This document shows, piece after piece, positions 1 through 3,653 of a stretch of 17,959 bases of DNA; positions within the stretch are counted from its first letter, which is position 1, and every line of letters begins with the position of its first letter. Origin of the DNA: Candidatus Nanohalarchaeota archaeon (lineage in GTDB: Archaea > EX4484-52 > B79-G9); assembly GCA_017610525.1 (NCBI GenBank), contig JAFCBW010000006.1, positions 1 to 17,959 of the forward strand. The letters are read 5' to 3'. The translations under genes and the position numbers were made by a program. Under the pieces are notes generated by a model. That model saw only the letters and a program-made list of their open reading frames with translations. It was not told where the DNA came from and did no database searches.

Positions 1-1
1 C

Positions 2-58
2 CTACCTTATTTAGAAAATCGAGAATCCATAAAAAAGTTCGCAGCTAAGATGAAATAA
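2..58 (+). CDS. possible C-terminal tail of a truncated cassette gene
   Basis: The frame starting at base 2 is open from the window edge to a TAA at 56-58 and would encode an 18-residue tail, LPYLENRESIKKFAAKMK. It has a credible amphipathic, lysine-rich look, but the stretch is too short to recognise. If real, it belongs to the cassette that ends at the first attC-like site. Another frame (base 1) is also open for 15 codons, so this is only a weak call. Confidence 0.2.
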   Translation, partial: LPYLENRESIKKFAAKMK

Positions 59-145
59 AACAAAAAATTCTGGCGTCTCATCTACCCCAATCACAGTAAA
101 CTGCGGGATATTAAACTCAAAAAGGAATAAAAATGTTTATGATTT

Positions 146-322
146 ATGAAAAAAATTCACATACAACAAATCGAATGGAACATAACCCAACTTAGCCTGC
201 TTCACAAAAATCAACCGATTACCGTTATTGAAAACTACGCCAAGCCCCCACAACGACACGGAGAATTAGAAACTCTGCGGTCGCTACGCTCCCTTGTTTT
301 GCCTGCGGGCAAAATCGTTTAA
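146..322 (+). CDS. small ORF (58 aa) ending inside the first attC-like site
   Basis: An ATG at 146 opens 58 codons, starting MKKIHIQQIEWN and ending with a TAA that lies inside the GTTTAAC core at 317-323. Stop codons inside the R'' box are common for integron cassette genes. The last 17 residues (from ETLRSLRSL on) are encoded by the structured, repeat-like cassette tail and probably carry no conserved function. I do not recognise the protein. There is no clear SD; an A-rich GGAATAAAA lies upstream. It may be a real cassette gene or chance. Confidence 0.3.
   Translation: MKKIHIQQIEWNITQLSLLHKNQPITVIENYAKPPQRHGELETLRSLRSLVLPAGKIV
297..314. repeat. small hairpin in the tail of the truncated cassette
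   Basis: TTTTGCC (297-303) pairs with GGCAAAA (308-314) around a 4-nt loop, immediately before the R'' core of attC-1. The neighbouring bases (about 270-296, GCGGTCGCTACGCTCCC) resemble the CGCTTCGCTCCGACCC tail of the next cassette, so this looks like the same structural part of a cassette 3' end. Confidence 0.45.
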
Positions 323-404
323 CAGCAAATATGCGGAAAATTTCCTGCGGAAATTATTCCCAAATCGGGCTACGCCCGACTTCGCATATTTGCATATGTT
401 AAGC
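317..404 (+). repeat. attC: attC-like recombination site 1
   Basis: The R'' core GTTTAAC (317-323, fits RYYYAAC) and R' core GTTAAGC (398-404, fits GTTRRRY) bound an 88-bp imperfect palindrome. Inner arms GCAAATATGCG (325-335) and CGCATATTTGC (383-393) are perfectly complementary over 11 bp. A 3-nt ATA bulge sits between inner stem and R box on the right side only, giving the asymmetry expected of a folded bottom strand. The central spacer contains a further hairpin (CGGGC-TAC-GCCCG, about 366-378). Crossover would be between G398 and T399. This is a pattern match by eye; a covariance-model search would settle it. Confidence 0.72.
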
Positions 405-408
405 GTAA

Positions 409-425
409 TTTTTTCGGGGCAACTT
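409..425. repeat. left arm of 17-bp perfect inverted repeat around cassette 1 ORF
   Basis: The arm TTTTTTCGGGGCAACTT is exactly complementary to 828-844. In a circular cassette the two arms would extend the attC stem beyond the R boxes, leaving a 3-nt bulge on this side and about 29 nt on the other. Confidence 0.8.
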
Positions 426-440
426 ATAAATTTTATAAGA
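424..440 (+). promoter_or_regulatory. candidate TATA box of cassette 1 gene
   Basis: TTATAAATTTTATAAG lies 36-52 nt before the ATG at 476. Spacing suggests a short leader. The promoter lies inside the cassette, so the gene would not depend on an upstream integron promoter. Confidence 0.4.
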
Positions 441-475
441 AGATTTATTAAAATCATAAGAATACATAACATTGT

Positions 476-820
476 ATGGACAATTTATTTTTGACTTCAA
501 CGGAATTAGCAATAACAAACCTCATTATAGTAATTATTCTAGGACTTATTAGATACTGGAGTATCTATAGAATTTTTCAATACTTAAAAAAATATCATCC
601 GTCAACTTTCAAAATGCTCAATCCTTCAAATGTGGCTTTCAAGAAATATATATTTTCTGATTTTAAAGTAATGAGAATGAGTTTTCAGAGCTTGCTTACA
701 AAGAAACTTTTTCTTGATGAAAAAATAAAAAAATTAATTTTAATTGACAGACTTATAGGATATTTTTTAATTGTTTTTGTAATATATCTCATTTTTATCT
801 TATTCGAATATATTAAATGA
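476..820 (+). CDS. small membrane protein of cassette 1, unknown function
   Basis: This 114-aa protein is not one I recognise. It has a hydrophobic helix near residues 11-27 (LAITNLIIVIILGLIRY) and a second at the C-terminus (about 93-112, LIGYFLIVFVIYLIFILFEY). A basic, probably cytoplasmic stretch between them contains FKKYIFSDFKVMRMSF. No signal peptide, cysteine motif or catalytic signature is visible. The ATG at 476 has no SD, but a TATA-like tract at 424-440 would give a short leader. It is the only ORF between attC-1 and attC-2, and its A/T-ending codons differ from the downstream chromosomal genes. That supports acquisition as a cassette. Short orphan membrane proteins are common integron cargo; a defence, toxin or surface role is possible but not shown. 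Confidence 0.65.
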   Translation: MDNLFLTSTELAITNLIIVIILGLIRYWSIYRIFQYLKKYHPSTFKMLNPSNVAFKKYIFSDFKVMRMSFQSLLTKKLFLDEKIKKLILIDRLIGYFLIVFVIYLIFILFEYIK

Positions 821-827
821 AAACGAC

Positions 828-844
828 AAGTTGCCCCGAAAAAA
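828..844. repeat. right arm of 17-bp perfect inverted repeat around cassette 1 ORF
   Basis: Exact complement of 409-425. It is followed at once by CTTCTCCGC-TTCG-CTCCGACC, a motif repeated after the corresponding arm in cassette 2 (1678-1704). Confidence 0.8.
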
Positions 845-874
845 CTTCTCCGCTTCGCTCCGACCCTTTGGGAC

Positions 875-961
875 GCCTAACAGGCAATAAACGGTTACGG
901 CTACGCCTCCACCCAAATAATTTTCTTCGATAATTACTTCGCTTATTGCCATATGTTAAGT
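875..961 (+). repeat. attC: attC-like recombination site 2
   Basis: The R'' core GCCTAAC (875-881) is the textbook complement of the classical GTTAGGC. R' is GTTAAGT (955-961). The site is 87 bp. Inner arms GGCAATAA (883-890) and TTATTGCC (943-950) are perfectly complementary and extend with one mismatch. As in site 1, an ATA bulge sits only on the right side between inner stem and R box. Crossover would fall between G955 and T956. The site belongs to cassette 1, whose own start pairs with this R'' better than the cassette 2 start does. Confidence 0.75.
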
Positions 962-965
962 CCAA

Positions 966-983
966 TCGCTGACTACGGGCGCT
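966..983. repeat. left arm of inverted repeat around cassette 2 ORF
   Basis: TCGCTGACTACGGGCGCT pairs with 1661-1678 at about 15 of 18 positions. It sits two bases after the extended R' region, as the equivalent arm sits three bases after it in cassette 1. Confidence 0.65.
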
Positions 984-1013
984 TAAATAGATGCTATAAT
1001 CCTACTAACGCAA

Positions 1014-1022
1014 CACATATAT
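1014..1022 (+). promoter_or_regulatory. candidate TATA box of cassette 2 gene
   Basis: ACATATATAG lies about 28 nt upstream of the ATG at 1047, the spacing expected for a leaderless or nearly leaderless archaeal transcript. Confidence 0.45.
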
Positions 1023-1046
1023 AGCAGTTTCAATAATATACAACTA

Positions 1047-1652
1047 ATGACTGAAGACATAAATGAATGGGTAAAGCAAAGACTTAATGCAGGAGAAAAT
1101 CCAAATGTATTAAAAGAAAGACTTTCAGAGTATGGTTATGATCCAATAATCTTAGACAAAATAACATCACCTGCGCCCCTTACAAGTCCAGAAAATAAAG
1201 ATAGCGTGAAAAAATTCAAACAAAATAAGTTCGTCATTGTAGGCGTGATTACTCTTATAATAATTGGAATATTTTCATTGAATTTCATAAATAGTATTTT
1301 TGACTTTCATAGAAACCAAATACTTGAAGATAACCAATATTTATTCATAGATCAATTAAACGATGGAGAAAAAAGTATAGATGATTTGATTGAATTTGTT
1401 AGAGATTCAATAACAACATGCAAAGAATCAAAAAACTATATGTTCTTTGGACATCACAGAGATGAATGTTACGTTAATACCCATATTTTCTATATGTATC
1501 AAATCGACGATTTTTACAGAGAAGGCAAAATATCACAAGAAGAACATAAACAAGCAATGTCTCAAGCAAGTAATTATGTATTAAAAGAAATCTGCCCAAA
1601 CATCGAGAATAAAAAAATTCGTGGCGAATGTGAAAGCATTCCTAAGTACTAA
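1047..1652 (+). CDS. single-pass anchored protein of cassette 2, unknown function
   Basis: This 201-aa protein is unrecognised as a whole. Residues 1-40 form a helical segment (EWVKQRLNAGENPNVLKERL ... YGYDPIILDKI) resembling the short N-terminal helical repeats often placed before a membrane anchor in small-genome archaea; that likeness is an impression. A proline-rich linker and basic patch (KKFKQNK) precede one transmembrane helix at about 62-82 (FVIVGVITLIIIGIFSLNFI). The remaining ~120 residues contain four cysteines (in TCKES, DECYV, EICPN, GECES), consistent with disulfides in an exported domain or with metal binding. There is no SD; a TATA-like box near 1014 suggests leaderless expression. 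It is the only gene of cassette 2 and is likely accessory. Confidence 0.65.
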   Translation: MTEDINEWVKQRLNAGENPNVLKERLSEYGYDPIILDKITSPAPLTSPENKDSVKKFKQNKFVIVGVITLIIIGIFSLNFINSIFDFHRNQILEDNQYLFIDQLNDGEKSIDDLIEFVRDSITTCKESKNYMFFGHHRDECYVNTHIFYMYQIDDFYREGKISQEEHKQAMSQASNYVLKEICPNIENKKIRGECESIPKY

Positions 1653-1660
1653 AAATATTG

Positions 1661-1678
1661 AGCGCCCTACGTCAGCGA
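1661..1678. repeat. right arm of inverted repeat around cassette 2 ORF
   Basis: AGCGCCCTACGTCAGCGA pairs imperfectly with 966-983. It is followed by ACTTCTCCGCC-TCTTCGAGG-CTCCGACC, a longer version of the motif after the cassette 1 arm, itself a small hairpin (GCCTC-TTC-GAGGC). Confidence 0.65.
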
Positions 1679-1728
1679 CTTCTCCGCCTCTTCGAGGCTC
1701 CGACCTTTCGGTTCAGTTGGTGAAGGGG

Positions 1729-1810
1729 ACTTAACACAGGATTTTGACACTACGCCTGCGGCTCCGTCAGAATCGCTTTCAGCGACTCGACAAAATCCCG
1801 AATGTTATAA
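1729..1810 (+). repeat. attC: attC-like recombination site 3, probable last site of the array
   Basis: R'' is ACTTAAC (1729-1735) and the right-hand core is GTTATAA (1804-1810), which keeps GTT but not RRRY. Inner arms GGATTTTG (1739-1746) and CAAAATCC (1791-1798) are perfectly complementary, and TAACA/TGTTA closes the R boxes. The spacer contains TCGCT-TTC-AGCGA. A degenerate R' is expected at the end of an array, because bases after the crossover come from the original target and not from a following cassette. Chromosome would resume at 1805. Confidence 0.6.
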
Positions 1811-1899
1811 TCAATTTTTGGATTACTTTTTAAAAAACGAGAGAGGAACGTTGTCCTTCGCACATCATCCACATTCATGATGATTTTCACATACACCAT
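1750..1899 (-). CDS. possible 49-aa reverse-strand ORF crossing the array boundary
   Basis: A reverse-strand ATG at 1899 opens 49 codons (starting MVYVKIIMNVDDVRR, then FLSRFLKSNPKIDYNIRDFVESL) to a TAG at 1750. Its composition looks protein-like and a GGGAG lies upstream, though only 2 nt from the ATG, too close for a good SD. About 31 residues come from sequence right of the putative crossover (1805) and the rest from inside attC-3. It may be a chance ORF or a chromosomal gene whose end was replaced by the cassette. No family recognised. Confidence 0.28.
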   Translation of the reverse strand: MVYVKIIMNVDDVRRTTFLSRFLKSNPKIDYNIRDFVESLKAILTEPQA

Positions 1900-1943
1900 A
1901 ACTCCCTAATTACCACTTAGTCACACCACTCAACCAACATACA

Positions 1944-1951
1944 TTTATAAC
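1944..1951 (+). promoter_or_regulatory. TATA box of the DEAD-box helicase gene
   Basis: TTTATAAC centred near 1947 lies about 27 nt before the ATG at 1974, where no SD is present. Transcription would start at or next to the start codon, giving a leaderless mRNA. Confidence 0.6.
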
Positions 1952-1973
1952 TAAAAAAACATTTTAAACTACA

Positions 1974-3266
1974 ATGGAAAATACAACCTCATTCAAAAAC
2001 CTGAACTTAATACCCCCACTAGAAAAAGCACTAACCAAACAAGGCTACACAGTACCCACCCCCATACAATCAAAATCAATCCCGGGCCTATTACAAGGTA
2101 AAGACTTGATAGGTATCGCACAGACAGGCACAGGCAAAACAGCAGCATTCATATTACCAATACTACAAAAGATGACAGAAAGACATCCAAGAGAAATCAA
2201 GACTTTAGTACTGACCCCCACCAGAGAACTGGCAGCACAAATAGGTGAAAGTTTTTCTGCATACGGTGAATTTCTTAAATACAAGCACACTGTAATTTTT
2301 GGCGGAGTAGGACAAGGGCGACAAGTCCAGACATTATCCCATGGAGTAGATATTCTTGTTGCAACACCGGGCAGGTTACTGGATTTGATGAACCAAAGAA
2401 TACTTACTCTAAAGAATATAGAATTTTTTGTATTAGATGAAGCAGACAGAATGCTGGATATGGGATTCATTCATGATATAAGAAAAATAATCTCAAAACT
2501 ACCCCAAAAAAGACAATCACTGTTCTTCTCAGCAACAATGTCCCCACAAATCAATAAACTAGCAAAAACCCTACTCAATAACCCCCTCCATGTTGAAGCT
2601 ACACCCCAGGCAACCACAGTTGAGCGCATAAAACAATACATCTATTTTGTTGACACGCCTGCAAAAGAAAAATTATTGTTTGAACTTCTAAAACAGAAAC
2701 ATCTTACAAGTATTTTGGTTTTTACCAGAACAAAACATAAAGCAAACAAAGTAGCATCATTTCTTTGTAAAAATAATATATCCTCTGATGCAATTCATGG
2801 AAACAAATCACAAAACGCAAGAACCAAGGCAATCAAAGATTTCAAAACAGGTAAAACCAAAGTATTGGTAGCAACAGATATTGCTGCAAGAGGAATAGAT
2901 ATTGAGAACATTTCACATGTCATAAATTTTGAACTTCCAAACGAATCGGAAAGCTATGTTCACAGGATTGGGAGAACTGCCCGCGCTGGAACCGATGGAA
3001 CAGCCTATTCATTTTGCGCAGCAGAAGAAAGAAGTTATCTTAATGATATTGAAAGATTGATAAGACAAAAAATAGAAGTCATGAATCATACGTTTCATTC
3101 AGAAACTGCTCAAAACGCAGTAGGTGCAGCAGCCAAACCCACACCAAAAAATAAAAGATCATTTTCTAAAAATAGACCTAAAATCGCACCAAAAAATAAA
3201 AGATCATTTTCTGGAAACGCAAAATATAAGAATAGACCTAAACGCAGTTCTATACTCAAGGCATGA
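1974..3266 (+). CDS. DEAD-box ATP-dependent RNA helicase (RhlE/CsdA-like)
   Basis: This 430-aa superfamily 2 helicase unwinds RNA duplexes with ATP; relatives act in ribosome assembly, mRNA turnover and cold adaptation. All core motifs are visible: Q-motif (PTPIQ, 28-32), motif I AQTGTGKT (49-56), Ia PTRELAAQ (82-89), GG doublet (110-111), TPGR (131-134), DEAD (155-158), SAT (186-188), then RecA-like domain 2 with VATDIAARGIDI (299-310) and HRIGRTAR (330-337). The basic C-terminal tail (about 388-430) carries two copies of PKNKRSFS and likely binds RNA. Architecture is the bacterial RhlE-type common in archaea through old transfers. It is monocistronic, probably leaderless, and codon choice alternates between C-ending and T-ending stretches. 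Family certain; exact orthologue not. Confidence 0.95.
   Translation: MENTTSFKNLNLIPPLEKALTKQGYTVPTPIQSKSIPGLLQGKDLIGIAQTGTGKTAAFILPILQKMTERHPREIKTLVLTPTRELAAQIGESFSAYGEFLKYKHTVIFGGVGQGRQVQTLSHGVDILVATPGRLLDLMNQRILTLKNIEFFVLDEADRMLDMGFIHDIRKIISKLPQKRQSLFFSATMSPQINKLAKTLLNNPLHVEATPQATTVERIKQYIYFVDTPAKEKLLFELLKQKHLTSILVFTRTKHKANKVASFLCKNNISSDAIHGNKSQNARTKAIKDFKTGKTKVLVATDIAARGIDIENISHVINFELPNESESYVHRIGRTARAGTDGTAYSFCAAEERSYLNDIERLIRQKIEVMNHTFHSETAQNAVGAAAKPTPKNKRSFSKNRPKIAPKNKRSFSGNAKYKNRPKRSSILKA
3142..3212 (+). repeat. direct repeat encoding the basic tail of the helicase
   Basis: A 26-bp perfect direct repeat occupies 3142-3167 and 3187-3212, encoding PKNKRSFS twice. A second short repeat, AATAGACCTAAA, occurs at 3171 and 3231. 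The tail has grown by tandem duplication, as is common in low-complexity RNA-binding extensions. Confidence 0.8.
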
Positions 3267-3336
3267 AATAAATGAGCAAACATCACCCAAAACCAAATTG
3301 CCTTGATGTATCCGGGCAAATCCGCAGATTCGCTGG

Positions 3337-3368
3337 ATCCTAAAAATCACCCTGTGATTTTTAAGGAT
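3337..3368. terminator. hairpin downstream of helicase gene, possible terminator
   Basis: AAAAATCAC (3342-3350) pairs with GTGATTTTT (3354-3362) around a 3-nt loop, with ATCC/GGAT extending it. A-rich on one side and T-rich on the other, it could act in either direction. It lies about 70 bp after the helicase stop. Confidence 0.4.
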
Positions 3369-3540
3369 ATGGGAAGGCACTCTACTCAATTTATTAGTGC
3401 ATTCACTATATATTTTGAAGCAAAAACTTTGTCGCCAACTCAACACCCACCGATAACCCGCCAAATCCACCGATTTCATCATCAGCGCGAACTATACACC
3501 CACGAATATATATCCAAAAACTACAGATTCAGGACAGAAG

Positions 3541-3570
3541 AGTATATATACTTTAAGGTACCAATATATC
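3541..3570 (+). promoter_or_regulatory. candidate TATA elements of the nrd operon
   Basis: Two AT-rich elements fit: GTATATATAC (3542-3551) and CAATATATC (3562-3570). The first would start transcription near 3570-3575, just before both NrdR-box-like sites; the second near 3590, inside the first box. Either way the boxes sit where a bound repressor would block initiation or early elongation. Unlike most promoters here, this one has a sizeable leader. Confidence 0.4.
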
Positions 3571-3577
3571 ATCACAC

Positions 3578-3593
3578 ACACAAGATATAGTAG
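3578..3593. promoter_or_regulatory. NrdR-box-like operator 1
   Basis: ACACAAGATATAGTAG matches the published NrdR box (acaCwAtATaTwGtgt) at 13 of 16 positions by my alignment, including every upper-case core base (C, A, AT, T, G). Its centre is 32 bp, about three helical turns, from operator 2, matching the paired-box arrangement known for NrdR. Confidence 0.55.
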
Positions 3594-3609
3594 TTCACCC
3601 AAGTTACTA

Positions 3610-3625
3610 CTACGACATGTTGTGG
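3610..3625. promoter_or_regulatory. NrdR-box-like operator 2
   Basis: CTACGACATGTTGTGG matches the NrdR box at 10 of 16 positions and keeps all core bases (CgAcATgTtG). It is itself a near palindrome (ACGACATGTTGT, five of six pairs). It lies 16 bp after operator 1 and 16 bp before the SD. Confidence 0.5.
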
Positions 3626-3640
3626 GTACAATTATCACCT

Positions 3641-3646
3641 AGGAGG
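3641..3646 (+). promoter_or_regulatory. ribosome binding site deciding the GTG start of nrdR-nrdD
   Basis: AGGAGG lies 7 nt before GTG at 3654. Starting here gives the exact beginning of an NrdR zinc ribbon (MKCPYC), so the non-ATG start is secure. Confidence 0.85.
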
Positions 3647-3653
3647 GGTTAAC

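Larger units (their letters stand above)
399..955 (+). mobile_element. integron-type gene cassette 1 (one membrane-protein ORF)
   Basis: This 557-bp unit runs from the TT of the attC-1 R' core to the G of the attC-2 R' core. It holds one ORF (476-820) in the usual orientation, with attC at its 3' end. Its 5' end (G)TTAAGCGT complements its own 3' R'' flank ACGCCTAAC at 8 of 9 positions, better than it matches the next cassette's start; this fits a circular intermediate. A perfect 17-bp inverted repeat (409-425 and 828-844) also brackets the ORF. Codons are A/T-ending, unlike the genome's C-ending preference. Confidence 0.65.
956..1804 (+). mobile_element. integron-type gene cassette 2 (one anchored-protein ORF)
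   Basis: This 849-bp unit runs from the TT of the attC-2 R' to the G of the attC-3 R', with one ORF (1047-1652). Its 5' end (G)TTAAGTCC is a perfect 9-bp complement of GGACTTAAC (1727-1735) at its own 3' end, strong support for a circular intermediate. An outer inverted repeat (966-983 with 1661-1678, about 15 of 18 paired) brackets the ORF, repeating the architecture of cassette 1. It has its own TATA-like box and A/T-ending codons. Confidence 0.65.
1653..1973. other. gene-poor stretch: cassette tail, array end and helicase promoter
   Basis: These 321 bases hold, left to right, the structured tail of cassette 2, attC-3, about 130 bases with nothing recognisable on the forward strand (the weak reverse ORF above covers part), and the promoter of the helicase gene. 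Confidence 0.6.
3267..3653. other. 387-base intergenic region between helicase and nrd operon
   Basis: It contains a strong hairpin near 3337-3368, TATA-like tracts near 3541-3570, and two NrdR-box-like palindromes followed by an SD. I see no convincing gene; a 95-codon open frame on the forward strand lacks coding character. The region reads as terminator plus a long regulated promoter/leader. Confidence 0.65.

Noticed and set aside
284..494. Overlapping ORFs on both strands across attC-1
   Set aside because: They arise from the palindromic attC sequence, and their stops and starts lie in structural repeats.
3303..3590. 95-codon forward ORF in the gap before nrdD
   Set aside because: No SD, no domain, spans the hairpin, TATA tracts and operator-like sites; composition looks non-coding.
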